Assembly (NCBI RefSeq): GCF_907164915.1
Contig: NC_061863.1
Coordinates: 24,409,710-24,473,709 of the forward strand
Direction of reading: 5' to 3'
From: Impatiens glandulifera
Taxonomy: Eukaryota; Streptophyta; Magnoliopsida; Ericales; Balsaminaceae
DNA length: 64,000 bases
The notes beneath the pieces are model-generated. The model did not search any database. It saw only the letters and a list, made by a program, of their open reading frames with translations, and was not told where the DNA came from. Shown piece after piece: positions 1 to 11,714 of the stretch. Positions within the stretch are counted from its first letter, which is position 1. Every line of letters begins with the position of its first letter. The translations under genes were made by a program, and so were the position numbers.

Positions 1-2200
1 ATGATGAAATATGCAAGTCCTAAAGCTGGGGCAACCAAGGATGGAGAAACAAATGATGGGTTAAGAGCATAAGAATTTAATGTAGATAAAAATGGGTATG
101 AACCTAATGCAGAAGTGGATTCTGATGCAAATTTAATAATGTAGAAAGTCAAAAACGGGAAACAGATATCTGTTGTAATTTTTAAACCCCGACTGAACAG
201 GAATAGGACAACCAAGTTTCACTTAACTCAGATGATGCTATGAAGAATGGATCATATCCAGAAACTAGCTCGAACGAATTTTCTATAGAATCCAGAAACA
301 CTGTTGTTCATGATCAGATGTCTAAATCAATGAAGAAAAATGCAGAGTTTGACAAAAATAAAAGCAAGAAGGTTGATTGCATTAGATCTGAAATTGCTGG
401 GTCATGCAGATTAGCATGGGATGCAGAATTGGCTTCTGAAATTGCAGGAATGATGGGTCTGATGTCTTCAAAAATTGGGAACCATATTACAGATCTAGCA
501 TATGGTGAGAAAACAGGAACTTCGATCGAATGAAATCTTGCTATTCATGGTCAAAATCTGTAGAAAATTGAAAAAGCTGAGAAAATTGGTACTAAGTCAG
601 ATATTGAATTAGCCGGAGCTTCTATTGAGTCTGGGATTGATGTAGTTCTGGTTCAAGACGCAATTTTACAATGTATGAATACAGCACCTGAAAAGATTCA
701 TGATTTCTTGACAAGTATAGAGGCAGAAACCAGAAATGATGTAACCCACGGTCCTTCAACTGATATTACAAGACCGGATGCTGAAAATTCTGGACCCAAG
801 CTAGAAAATGATACGGTCGAAATCAATATAGGGTCTAAATCTGAAGTTGTTATGGGTCATGATACGAGAATAAATGATAAAAACGTTGGTTCAGCACATG
901 AGAAAGACAAGAGATCTATAACAAAGCTAGATGCGGAAATCAGGACCGAGGGACCTATAAAACTCGGTCTTCAAGCAACCGGGAAAGCTAAAAACCTTGG
1001 TCTAAAATCCAGAACTGACCATGTTGATAGGTCAAAGGCCAATATCATGGGTGGGTCCATTCGATAAACCCAATGGAAATAAATTGGATGCTAACATAAA
1101 CTCTAAAATGGAGGCTAGATTTGACTCAGATGTTAGTACCGAATTTGATGAAGCCATTATATGCGATTTAGAATACCACAAATCCATAATAATTGCACCA
1201 GTTGGAAAATCAAAGGCAGGAAATAAGGTTGGAAAGATGGATCTAAATTCAGATTTAAATAAATCTCAGTCAGCCAAGAAACCAAAGAGGAATTCAAAGG
1301 TAAATGAAAAATACAAGCCAAAAAAGCAATCCCAAACACTGAACCAAAATCGTCTAGAACTATAACAACTAAAACAAGGTCAGAACCGCAGCCTATCCAC
1401 ATTGGAGCTTTCTCCCCACTAGCAACTCTTGATCCTAAAGCTAAGATCCACGAAAATAAGCTCGGTCAAGAAGAGACTATTGTTGAAGGTCAATAAAATA
1501 TTGGAAAAAATGATAAGCTACCAAATGAAGACATCCTTTTGAGGATAGGAAGGGCTCAGGTCATTGGAAATTCAGGTGACAGAAGGGTTAAATGAGATGA
1601 CCAATCTAACCGAGCAAGAAATGATTGTACTAAGGAGGCAACATCAACAATTATCACAACCCCTTCTGTTGATTGTAATAAAAATAATGGCAATGCTGGT
1701 GATAAGCCTTCTAAAGATACAACAACTACGTCCAACAGCACTGTTGTCCCTCCAATTTGGTCTATGAAGAAAAATGAGATTGCAAACTTAACAGACCTTA
1801 AGAATCAACTAAGGAAATTATTTCTCCAAATCAAGAAGCAAGAGATTACCATGGAGAAAGCAAGAAGTGATCAATTGAACATCCAGTTCAATAATCACTA
1901 TCAGAAAGACTGGAACAAATTTAACAAAGATCAATATGATGAAACGGTCCAATGGTCAGTTAATACCATGAGAGAGATCTTAAAGTGAAGTAAAACAACA
2001 ATGTATACTATCGGAAACAATCCCAATAAAATTTGGCAAAACGACCAGATTTGAGGCAACAGGGTTGTACCTGATCTAGAGAAGGGAAAGTTCTACATAG
2101 ATACTATGTTCCCAAAAGTTATCACCCTTGATCATCCTCATAGGTTTGAGATACCTCTTGAGATAGAGGAAAATCTGAAAGTCTTTTCTCTTATTAAATT
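1..2200 (+). pseudogene. Decayed low-complexity ORF block, origin unknown
   Basis: Several plus-strand reading frames follow each other (240-533, 675-1067, 1021-1365, 1764-1988), separated by stops and frameshifts. Their translations share one composition, rich in Asn, Lys, Asp, Ser and Glu, so they look like pieces of one former long reading frame. The last piece has a Lys/Gln-rich, probably helical stretch around 1764-1988 and is followed by more coding-like sequence to about 2200. No catalytic motif, zinc knuckle or known domain is visible. A decayed transposon protein, for example the variable part of a LINE ORF1, is a possibility but not shown. The block runs off the left edge of the window. 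Confidence 0.3.
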
Positions 2201-3104
2201 TTCAATTCACTTAAAACATGCTACTTCATTTCCTTACAAATTTCTGTTATATTTTTTCTGTTTCTATTATTTCTTTTAAAAATATTAATTTTATTTATTT
2301 ATTATTTATTTTTATATATTTATTTATCTTTGTAAACAAAAATTATATTATTTTAAGTATAAAAATTTAATTGTGATAATTTTATACACAATTAAATATA
2401 ATAATTATTTTAAAACTAATAATACTAATTAAAAAATAATAGTCATATGTATAATTAATTTAAAAAATAAAAAATTGTATTTAATTATTAATAAATTATG
2501 TTTATAATAAATTATATAAATGAGTGATATTATTATTAATTAATATAAACTTATATAATTTATTTATAATATAAATATTAAAATAATTTATATAAATATA
2601 AAGATAAAATAGTCATTTGCACTTCTTACTACTTTTTTATACCACAAATCAAATACAAAATAATAAAACCTATATAATTTATATCTATTTTATACTCTCA
2701 ACCAAACAAGAATAACCTATATAATTTATACTTTAAATAACTATTTATAATTTATACCCCGTATAACTTATACTTATATATTTAATACCTTATACCAAAC
2801 ACTATATATAATAAATTTATGTAATTACATTCTAAAAAATATTATATTATTATTTATAAACATCATTCAATTTTTCATATAATTGTTTTCTAAACAAATG
2901 TCTCCCTAAATCAACATTCCAAACACAATTATAAAGCTGTCAGCATCTAATTTAATAGTTAAAATATCTAAATATTTTCAGTTTTGTCTAAATATCTATC
3001 ATCTTTAAATAAAATATAAAAAAATTCAAGTTTAATATTTATAAAAAATACAATAATTACATAATAATCAATAAAATTAAATGAACTAATTACCCTTTAA
3101 TTGT
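2201..3104. other. AT-rich intergenic DNA
   Basis: The stretch is very AT-rich with short recurring phrases such as TATATAATTTATA between about 2640 and 2820. No gene, long inverted repeat or coding signal was seen. It lies upstream of the phosphatase gene, so the right end may hold its distal promoter, but no clear TATA box could be assigned. Confidence 0.5.
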
Positions 3105-3244
3105 CACACACGCGACCACATGGCAGATGAAGAATATGCGAGAACTTTCTGTAGCTTCCACTTCTTATTCAATTTGGCGAAATTTGCTTGAGAGAGAAAG
3201 GGGAGAGAAGAGTGCGGTGTACGGCTTGATTATTCGATTGCAAA

Positions 3245-3462
3245 GTATGTTTCAGATTTCACTTCTCTCTGATCTGTTCTTAGTTTTGTCTTGATGATCT
3301 GCAAATAACCCTTATCATTGGAAATATGATGTAATTTATAATTTCTACCTTATGTAGTTTGACTGTTGTTTTGATATGAATCTTTATTTGTTCGAAGTCT
3401 TAGGCTATTTTTTAATCACGATTACATGAATTTGACAGTTATATACTTCGTTTTATTAACAG
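3245..3462 (+). other. Candidate 5' UTR intron of the phosphatase gene
   Basis: Sequence from about 3105 to 3244 is less AT-rich than its surroundings and purine-rich near 3190-3215, as expected for a transcribed leader. A donor-like AAA|GTATGT lies at 3245 and an acceptor-like TTATTAACAG ends at 3462. Removing it would join a leader to the exon that holds the start codon at 3677. This is inferred from splice consensus only. Confidence 0.35.
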
Positions 3463-3676
3463 AAATTGTTGGATGGATTAATCAGAAGGAACGAAGAAAA
3501 CCCATAAACAGTTTGCCTAGATATATTTTAAAATTGAGATGAGATGAACAGATAACCATTGTCTCGATTCTAGCAAGTGGTTGTTGTAAAGGTGGATTTG
3601 AGATTCATGAGATAATAGGGTTTCTTTATTTTCAAACTTGGAAATTGGCTGTTTGGACCTGAACTATCTGAATATT

Positions 3677-6600
3677 ATGCATATTGAGGAAGTGAGAAGA
3701 GAGGAGGGCATAAGAACTGGAAATGAACAACATGCTGAGAATACTGTAACCAAAGGTATTTTGGTAAATGATACGAAAAGGGTTTTGGTTGGAGCAGGGG
3801 GGCGTGCTCTGTTTTACCCGACCTTACTGTATAATGTTCTTAGGAATAAGATTCAGGCAGAGTTTCGTTGGTGGGATTTGATTGACGAGGTACCAATATA
3901 TTTTTCTCTTTGGGATATTGATTAATGAGCCTGTTTCTTTCTGTTCAAAATTGCAATTGAACCTGCCTTTCTTATCTGTCATTCCAGCTTGTGTGGTTTA
4001 ATCACCACTGGTTCATCTTGTTATTGTTATTGAACTAACTTGAAGGTGTAAATTTGTATTACTTCAGTATCAGCTTGAGAAGTGCTAATATTATTATAAT
4101 TATTGTATTGTTAGTGAGATAATGTGGCACTTAGTATAACCGTTTCTTGATGTATATATTAAATGTAAATTGTATTATTACACAATTCAATGATAAATAT
4201 CAGACTGTAGGCCTGTTCTCAAATCTTTATTCACGAAATTCACAAGAAGTTTTATATGATATCTTAACCCTTAACTTTGTTAGAAAAATAAATTAAAGGG
4301 AAGTCACAAAACTTCTAACTGTCTTTTTTCCTGAGGAAGTCATACTACTACATAATGCAACCACTAGTGATTTAAATTAACATCTCTTCAGTTAAAGAAG
4401 CAATGTCAAGAAAGTCACATCTAGTCTTAGGTTGATCAGATATCCAGTTGGTAGGATTGAACACTTGTTGGATTGGATTTTAGGCAGAGCAAGATGTGTA
4501 CCATCTGTGAAACCATTAGGTTCTGCTACTTAGAATTTGCATCTTCCAAGCTAAGTAATTATGTGTTTAGCTTCACATTGGAGTGAATTATGTTGGTAGG
4601 GTTTTAGATGGACATGGTGGATTGAAATGGGGCCATTAGGTCCATTGGCTTTGATACTATGATAATGAATTTGTGTCTACTTCACTTTGAGCTATATCAG
4701 GTATAAATAATGTATAATTATAATATGATAATGTTGAGCTTGAAATAAGAGAGCCTATTTGGAAAGTGGTATTTTGTTGCAATCTGTGTCACATTCACAA
4801 TCTTATTCGAAAATTGTCAAAGCTAAAATTGAGATTGATTTTATTTTGTTTGTTATAAGATTGTTTTCACGATCACCATCCATTTTATTTCTAGATCACG
4901 ATTCAGTCAGATTATAGTGTGATATTTTTCATTTGGTATGAAGGTCATGATCCAAATCGTTTTTATTAATGCTTTGTCATCTTGTTCAAACAACTTTTTA
5001 GGCAATGATTTTTGTTAAAGAAAAAATTATGATCCAAATTATTCTTTGGATTTCAATATTCAGATTTTTGACAAACATAAAAAATTGAGATTTTCCTGGA
5101 TCACGATTCTGATTATAAAACGTTGTAACAAATAGTCCTAAGGAAATAAGATAAGGTTACTCGTGATAACCATGTATCCTTGTCACATCTGACTAGTAAA
5201 ACTCATTGTGGTATCAACATGGATAACCATGTAACCCATGAACATTTTTCAGGTCAAGAGTGCTGTATCTTAATGCCTATATATGGTTCTCATCCAAGTA
5301 CTGAGGTTTTATCAGACCTTGTTGACTGGGGTTATTAAATAACATTTTTTGGATTGGGGTTATGAAAAATGATTATTTGGGTTATAAGACTTAAAAGTAT
5401 TAATATATAATGAAAAAGAATATTTTAAAAAAAGAAATAGAGGGCATTTTGGTTGATTTGAATGAGGAGATGGTCGGTTATTCGAGATGATTTAATTGAT
5501 CCAATCCAAACAAGGCCAGAAGCGAGGAAACTTAACTGTGCTCGGTTTAGTTATAAGAAGTTCTTAAATAAATGTCTGAAGATACAAATAGGCATGGAAT
5601 GACTGATATTGAATGCATTAGATGGAGCACTGTAATAGTGATATTTACTCTTTATATTGGCATGTTGATCTTCATGTCTAATATTTTCGTGCATTTTTTC
5701 AGTTTGTATTATTAGGTGCTGTGCCATTCCCAGCTGATGTCAAAAGGTTGAGAGAGCTTGGTGTTAGGGGTGTAATCACCTTAAACGAGCCATATGAAAC
5801 TCTCGTTCCAACTTCACTATATCAAGTGAGTTATTTATTGTACTAAAATAACTCCACCTTGCCTGGTTGTATCCATATATATTTTTTTCATTGTTAGCAT
5901 TTCTAGCTGATTTATTTCATTTATAGAGCTTGTTTGATGTAGTTTGTTTTCTTTTTCTTTAATAAGCCGTTTCTTGGAAAAAAAAATATAATTATTTATG
6001 GTTATTTGGATTAGATGACTTCGGATTGGGTTATTTGAATAATCTCAAATAACCCATCAACTTTTCATTCATCCCCTCATCAATCAAATTATCAACCAAA
6101 ATACCATTGTAAGTCTTTTTACCCAAGTAACCCACTTTTTCATATCCCCAATCCGAACAAACTTATATATATCAAAACAGACTTTTCTTCTACGATAAAT
6201 CGAGAAAATATGGTAGATAACAAAACACACTTTTCTTCTACGATAGTGAAATAACAAGCATGCCAACAACAGCTTACACTTTTTCAAAACAACTAAAGGA
6301 AGTAAATAAGCTACTCTAGAAGACTATCTTGCTTCAGGTCTTGTAGTGATTTTGTTGGCATCAATGTCCCATTCTTGATAAATGATCCAATTGTTGAAGG
6401 TATTGTGTATCCTTATCCAATTGTGAATAAGTGCAATTCCGGTTGTTCTGATGTTGTTGCAAATCTCATCCTAACTTTCTAATTCTGGAATAGTGTCATC
6501 CCTTTCTCCCCATATTTCATTAATTATAGCACAAAAAAATCAATTGAGAATATTGGCGTAGAAGTTACATGTCCTAGTCTTCTCGATCATGAATTCCCTA

Positions 6601-9600
6601 ATTGCAAGCAACTATTGGGGAAGATTGAGACCATCATGCATTTGTCGAATCTGAGAAATAAGAGTGCAATTACCAAATATGTGCTCAAGAGATTCGATTT
6701 CTCTTGTGCAAATGGGGCAATCGTCTTCCATGATATTAAGAAACTTGGTCACCCTATCTTTTGTCATGAGTCTACTCTGAAATGCAAGTCAGAAATTGAA
6801 CTAGTGTCTCGGGCTATGTTGCACGGATACGGGTATCGTATCCGATACGGATACGGCGATACGACAAATTTTGAAAATATAGGATACGATACGTTTAGGA
6901 TACGGCAATTTATATATATAATATTTATATAAATTTAATATTGAAATATATAATATCTACCCCTACAAGTACAACTCAGCAAGTGTATCACAGCTGTGAT
7001 ACACTTGCTGAGTTGTACTTGTAGGGGTAGATATTATATATTATTATATATTTCAATATTAAATTTATATATATAAATTGCCGTATTCTAAACGTATCGT
7101 ATCCTATATTTTAAAAATTTGCACGGATATGATACCCGTATCCGTGCAACATAGCTGCACGAGTTTATCTTTTGTATTTAATATTTATAATGTTATAAAA
7201 GATAAGGTAGGAGTATTTAGATTGATTTGAATGATTTTTTTGACAAAGTGTGGATGATGGAATAAGATAAAGAGGCCCTTCATCAAACAAAGTGTTGGTG
7301 TGTACGATGCTGGTATTTTATATAAATGATTTTTCACTATTTTTTCTGTTTCCTATAACTGTTTATAGATATTCACATGAGATATTTCTATGCAAACACT
7401 TTTTTTTAATCTGTTATGATGAGTAATACATGCAAAAATTTTGATGATTGATATTTATTATATTGGTATCAAACATCAGTCTACAGTTTCACTTTGGCTA
7501 CGAAACATGTATGCTATGTGAATGTACATTAAAAAAATACAACACATTGATCAGTTAATTTTAAACAAATTTGTTAGCGGAAGTATAAATACTTGGAAGT
7601 CATCTGTGGCCTTGCAGTTAAGCTTGGATGCTGTGCAAAAATTTATATTATTTGTTGTGATTCTTTGGTCCTTGTTGATGTATATATGGAGATGCAATAT
7701 GGCAGGTTCACCAAATTGCTCATTTGGTACTTCCAACACGAGATTATCTATTTGCTCCATCACAAGGTGACATCTGCAAAGCGGTAGACTTTATTCATGG
7801 TGAGTTTTAACTATTCTTCATAATTACTGCTACAAAATAAAATATAAAAAAAGTTGCACTATATATTCTTCAAATTCCAAGCACCATCAAAGGTTCCTAC
7901 ATGGTCTGAAATGGAAAATGCTAAAAGTAATATAAGAATGACTCAGGCATATCGGATTGCTGCACAAATGACTCATTATTACCTTCTCCACTCCTTTCCT
8001 ATGATCGTGGAAACAAATATTTTTCTTCCTCAATATGTGGTAGGCTCGTTAGACAACTTTTGAAAATGACTCAAATTATTTATCGTCGTCGTTTTTAGGT
8101 GAATTCCTCTAATATCTTGATATGTATTTTAGAAATAAAAAATATTTTAGCCAAAATTGAGATTAATGAGCTGCAATAAAAGAGAGAAAGGCCCTTTTAA
8201 GAGGAAAGAATTGTGTATAGATGAATTTAGAACTTAACCGTGTCAGGAAAAAATTGAAGGTGAGAAGAAATATGAGCCAATTTTAAAAGTTTCGAAGCAA
8301 AATGAGTCTACAAATCTTTTGAGGAAGCAAAATAAGCTTTAATAAATCAACTTCCATGATTCTATCCTATTTTTCATCATTTGACTATGAAGCTGGTCTA
8401 GATTTCTTACTTTTCTATTCATATTCATTTTGCAGTATGATTTGCTAATGATATGCTACTGAATGAGCATATATAAAAATATACACATTTTTTAGTGCTA
8501 TTTTTCCTCTGTTGACCAATTGGAACAGGTGTCGTGATAGTTGACTGTTTATCTTTTGGTTCTGCAATAACTTCAAATTTAGGCGACAATGTAGGAAAAC
8601 TAGCTACTATATTCCCTTGGTGGTCGGCTGTCAAGTGATCTAGTACTTTTCATTTTATTTATTAATTGCTTTAAATTATTGGATTTGGATGACGATAATC
8701 TTTTATTCTTATTGGCCCTTATGACTGACAATGGGTTTTTCAAGAAAATGCATCATTTGGGCGAACTACCTATGTGCACTGCAAAGCTGGTCGTGGACGG
8801 AGCACCACTATTGTCATCTGTTATCTGGTGAGTAACAAATATCAAGGAATTTCCTCAATGAGTAAACCCATAAATTAGTCCTTAAAACAAATCATTCAAA
8901 TCAAACTAAATACTCTTAAACTATTGTTTTTGGTGAATTCCCTTAAACTATGAAACTGTCCTGATTTCTTCGGGTCAAACTCTCAGCCAAGTAGAACCAT
9001 TTTTTCCAATTCAGACACTTTCATTTTGTTCCAAGTCAACACATAGCCCTTGTTTAATCCAAATAATCCCTTATCTTATCATCCACGAAAACACCAAATT
9101 ACCTTTATTTTTATAGAATTTTAAATATTAAATATGAAGGATGTTTTAGTCATAAACACAAATAATTCATTTTTCATCGAAAAATTTGGGTTCATATTGA
9201 ACGCTTGTACGAGGCCAAGTGTTTGAACTGAAAAAATCCCTTTTCAAATGATCACTTAGAAAGGGTTCATACCGGAACGATTTGATAATTTCAGGGCGAA
9301 TTTCAAAATTGATGGATACTTTAGAAAGGGCTTATTTATGCGTTTATTCGATTATTCTTCCATCTTTTCTTAGCTCTTTTCTATATTTGATGTTTCTGTA
9401 CAGATTCGATACAAGTATATGGCTCCGCAGTCTGCCTACAATTATGTAAAGTCAATTCGGCCTAGGGTGCTATTGGCATCTGCCCAGTGGCAGGTATAAT
9501 TAATTAGTTCATCGCTCATAGGGCTGGCTTGTTGCAAAAATTTGGCCTCATTTTGCTTAGTTTATTTTAATAACTCACAGGCCATCCAAGAATTCTACCA

Positions 9601-9961
9601 TATGCATAATATCCACCATTTTGCCACTATCTCAAGGATGATCCTCCTATCCTCACTTGATATGGTTGCTTTCGATGATGGCTCGGTAGTGATAGTAAGT
9701 GAAACCGATTTATCAGGTTATGAATCATCACGTGAGTTGTTGAATGGTTGGGAGAGAAAGAGTTGGACAGACATAAGGTTGGTTTATGAGATTCAGTTAG
9801 CTGGAAAGGCGGCTCTGGAAAGACTGTCTTGCATGTGGTTCTTCCAAGGCGGTGGATCAAATCTTTTTAAGTGTTTGAGTGGAGAGGCCCGGATGGGGAA
9901 GAAAATTGATGAAAAAGCGGATGAAATGGGAATACTTAGTGTGGATATTCGGGTCTTTTGA
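3677..9961 (+). CDS. PTPMT1: PTPMT1/DSP8-type dual-specificity phosphatase, six coding exons
   Basis: Coding exons are 3677-3889, 5703-5825, 7706-7799, 8745-8827, 9404-9493 and 9581-9961. All five introns are GT-AG and the joined frame is open for 327 aa, close to the length of plant homologues. The N-terminal part has the family block FRWWDLIDE (to residue 71). Residues 72-112 contain GVITLNEPYETLVP. The segment PTRDY carries Asp125, the likely general acid. VHCKAGRGRS holds the HC(X)5R catalytic loop with Cys156 and Arg162. The start at 3677 gives MHIEE, matching the family N-terminus, rather than the in-frame ATG at 3638. Relatives dephosphorylate phosphatidylglycerophosphate to phosphatidylglycerol in mitochondria, on the route to cardiolipin; that role here is by homology. 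The last exon adds a plant-type tail of about 126 aa. No disabling change was seen. Confidence 0.9.
3890..5702 (+). other. Intron 1 of the phosphatase gene
   Basis: This 1.8-kb GT-AG intron has no coding content that I recognise. Between about 4740 and 5145 it contains repeated forms of GATCACGATTC in both orientations, possibly an old foldback element. A MITE-like insertion near 5315-5520 is listed separately. Confidence 0.7.
5315..5520. mobile_element. MITE-like element in intron 1
   Basis: The left end reads ACCTTGTTGACTGGGG and the right end CCAATCCAAACAAGGCC, giving short imperfect terminal inverted repeats. CAG lies on both sides and could be a 3-bp target duplication. The interior (ATTGGGGTTATGAAAAA, GGGTTAT, TTTTGGTTGAT) recurs in inverted orientation at about 6003-6165, so this is a repeated family. 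The superfamily is not certain; the ends resemble PIF/Harbinger or hAT MITEs. Confidence 0.5.
6003..6165 (-). mobile_element. Second MITE-like copy, inverted, in intron 2
   Basis: Read on the minus strand this begins GTTCGGATTGGGGATATGAA and contains ATTTTGGTTGAT and GGGTTATTTGAGAT, parallel to the element at 5315-5520. Its ends are more degraded. Just to its right, the 17-mer ACTTTTCTTCTACGATA occurs twice 48 bp apart (6181 and 6229). Confidence 0.45.
6335..6812 (-). pseudogene. LINE ORF2 3' remnant with zinc-binding RT-associated domain
   Basis: On the minus strand the translation contains LAFQSRLMTKDRVTKF followed by CPICTRE, then ESLEHIFGNC. This is the C-x2-C/H-x-C pattern of the zinc-binding domain at the end of plant L1-type ORF2 proteins. 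Further on, INEIWGERDD and a Trp-rich tail fit the ORF2 terminus. Stops interrupt the frame, and everything upstream (endonuclease, reverse transcriptase) is missing. The fragment stops exactly where the palindrome at 6813 begins. It lies inside intron 2 of the phosphatase, antisense to it. Confidence 0.7.
6813..7155. repeat. 343-bp near-perfect palindrome (foldback) in intron 2
   Basis: The left end GCTATGTTGCACGGATACGG and the right end CCGTATCCGTGCAACATAGC are exact reverse complements for at least 25 bp. The centre, near TATCACAGCTGTGATA at about 6986-7001, is flanked by about 35 bp of perfect arms containing CCCCTACAAGTACAACTCAG. Most of the remaining arm also pairs, with a small length difference. 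It behaves as a foldback transposon, although no clear target-site duplication was found. In the unspliced transcript it would form a long hairpin. Confidence 0.85.
7156..7705 (+). other. Right part of intron 2
   Basis: Ordinary AT-rich intron sequence ending in the acceptor ATGGCAG before exon 3. No element was recognised. Confidence 0.6.
7800..8744 (+). other. Intron 3 of the phosphatase gene
   Basis: A GT-AG intron of 945 bp. The short open frames in it, including one at 8425-8634 on the minus strand, have no coding features and nothing else was recognised. Confidence 0.7.
8828..9403 (+). other. Intron 4 of the phosphatase gene
   Basis: A GT-AG intron of 576 bp. Around 9046-9085 it has CCCTTGTTTAATCCAAATAA, resembling the termini of the MITE family in introns 1 and 2, which suggests another degraded copy. 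Confidence 0.6.
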
Positions 9962-10423
9962 GATCAGGGTTAATGAAAAATCCATGGGTTTCGTTCCAAA
10001 TATGCTTGTTGTGTTGTACATAATCTAAACTAGCCTTCTTCCATAAGCATCTGTAATTATTAAGTTACCAATTTGTATGGATAGATACTTTTGTATCTAG
10101 AAAGTATATATTGTAAATGACATTTGCATCTTAACCATTTCTTATGAATATATGTGTGTGTATTGAGGATCCATGCTGGTTGATTTTTACTCTCTGCCCA
10201 GATTTATGAAATTCTTAAAAATTTTCCATTTAAGAAAATATGGTATAAAACTATGTTGCATGTAAAATGTATATAATGATTATAACTGTGATTGGTAAAA
10301 GATATGGCTTTTTGTTCATGAGACGGATTTTCGAAGCTGCACTGACTATATTAATTATTTAAGTTAAAGTGCAAGATTGCTATGAACGAGAGATGGCAAG
10401 GTGGGCATATGACGGGAGTTATA
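9962..10423 (+). other. 3' UTR and downstream flank of the phosphatase gene
   Basis: Sequence after the stop codon is AT-rich with T-rich and TGTA-type motifs around 10010-10160, suitable for plant 3' end formation. No exact AATAAA was assigned. There is no further gene before the foldback element. Confidence 0.5.
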
Positions 10424-10856
10424 GGGAATTTGAGCAAATGATTCTAAAAATAGGGTGAATTGTTTTTGGTGAGGGTGAGTAAATTAAATAGCGTTGGTGA
10501 CCCTTTTTTTTTTCTGACGAAAATGTCCTTATTGTGTCACGCATCCTCAGGTTGCGTGACGCAATTTTTTATTTTTTTATTTTTCAAAAAATTTTAATTA
10601 TGAAATTTTTTGGACGAAAATGTCCCAGTTGCGTCACACAACCCCCGTTGCGTTACGCAATCGCGTCACGCAACTCCAGTTGTGTCACGCAACCGCGAGA
10701 CAAAAAAAAAATTCGGTTGCGTCACACAACTGGAATTGCGTTACGCAAGGGTATAATTGTCATTAAAAAAAAAAGAGGGTCACCAGCGCTATTTAAATTA
10801 TTCACTCTCACTTCCTTCAATTCACCCTATTTTTAGGGTCACATGCTCAAATTCCC
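10424..10856. mobile_element. Foldback/MITE-like element with GC-rich palindromic core
   Basis: The left end GGGAATTTGAGCAAATGATT and the right end, which in reverse complement reads GGGAATTTGAGCATGTGACC, begin long imperfect inverted repeats. These continue through CTAAAAATAGGGTGAATT and GCGTTGGTGACCC/GGGTCACCAGCGC. The core (about 10530-10750) is strikingly GC-rich for this window and repeats forms of GTTGCGTCACGCAAC in both orientations. No transposase is encoded, so it would be non-autonomous. A target duplication is not clear. Confidence 0.75.
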
Positions 10857-11374
10857 CGGTATGATTGATAAGAGTGATGTGCTGGGTTATTTGGAGGAGT
10901 TCAAGATCTTTCTCTCTAATGTCAGTTCTTGATAGGAGGAACATGCTTGACAGTTAGGCTTCTGTATCGGGACTTTCCTTTACATTTATTTATTGGGAGC
11001 TAAGTATAGATGCAAGGCGTCCAGAGACATTATTATTGTCAAGATGGAAAGATAAAGGTTTAAATTTCACTAACTACAAAGTATTTATAATTTTTTTTAG
11101 GTTTAAAATTATTAAAAATAAATAAATTTTATATAAATAATAGTTTGATATTGGAAATATATATTGTATGAAAGTAAATTTAAAATTAAAAGAATATTTT
11201 AATAAATGATATTATGAATAAAAAAATGGTTTATAATATAATAATAATAATAATGTTTAATGAGTAGTTGATGGATTGCGAACTCCCCAGACGCGCTAAT
11301 ATCGGTCAAGATCAAAGATACAAATATGTCTCCATATAAAAGATTTTGGTTAACAATTTTGTGTAGTTTCACAC
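10857..11374. other. Intergenic AT-rich DNA
   Basis: No gene or clear element. Short runs of A and of AAT repeats (about 11241-11253) are the only structure seen. Confidence 0.5.
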
Positions 11375-11709
11375 TGTTAGTCCGGTTAGGATTTGAATCC
11401 TCAAATTTGACCTACTTAAAATGATTAGTAAAAAAAGCAAAAAAAAAATATACTAATTTATAGTGATTCACTCAAATGACTCAGCTATCACCAAATTTCA
11501 ATACGAGGAAGAATGAATACAGAGGTTTTGTCTCACACTTTATCTCTCTAAAATTATGTCTTACCCTATAAAATAATTACAACATATTTATAGGATAAAT
11601 TTGAAGGTAATTAAACCTAAATAATTTATAGTTAGACCAAATACAAACCCAATAAACTTTAATTAACTTTTGTAGAGCTTATTATAAGTATAGACTCAAG
11701 AACTCAACA
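11375..11709 (-). mobile_element. Copia 3' LTR (minus strand)
   Basis: The 335-bp block begins TGTTAG and ends CTCAACA on the plus strand, so it has TG/CA termini. On the minus strand it directly follows GTGGGAGAT, a purine-rich tract like the copia polypurine tract. It contains CCTATAAATATG (minus) as a TATA-like promoter. Its partner LTR was not found in the window. The outer boundary at 11375 rests on the TG/CA rule only. Confidence 0.65.
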
Positions 11710-11714
11710 ATCTC

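Noticed and set aside
3638..3676. Upstream in-frame ATG as the phosphatase start
   Set aside because: The extra 13 residues do not resemble family members, whereas the start at 3677 gives the expected N-terminus.
6084..6287. Minus-strand frame with repeated YRRRKVCF
   Set aside because: It is produced by the short direct repeat ACTTTTCTTCTACGATA beside a MITE and a LINE tail, not by a gene.
8425..8634. A 69-aa minus-strand frame in intron 3
   Set aside because: No homologous motif, splice context or composition of a gene. It lies wholly within an intron.
9627..9860. A minus-strand frame under the last phosphatase exon
   Set aside because: It is the antisense of a well-supported exon and has no motif.
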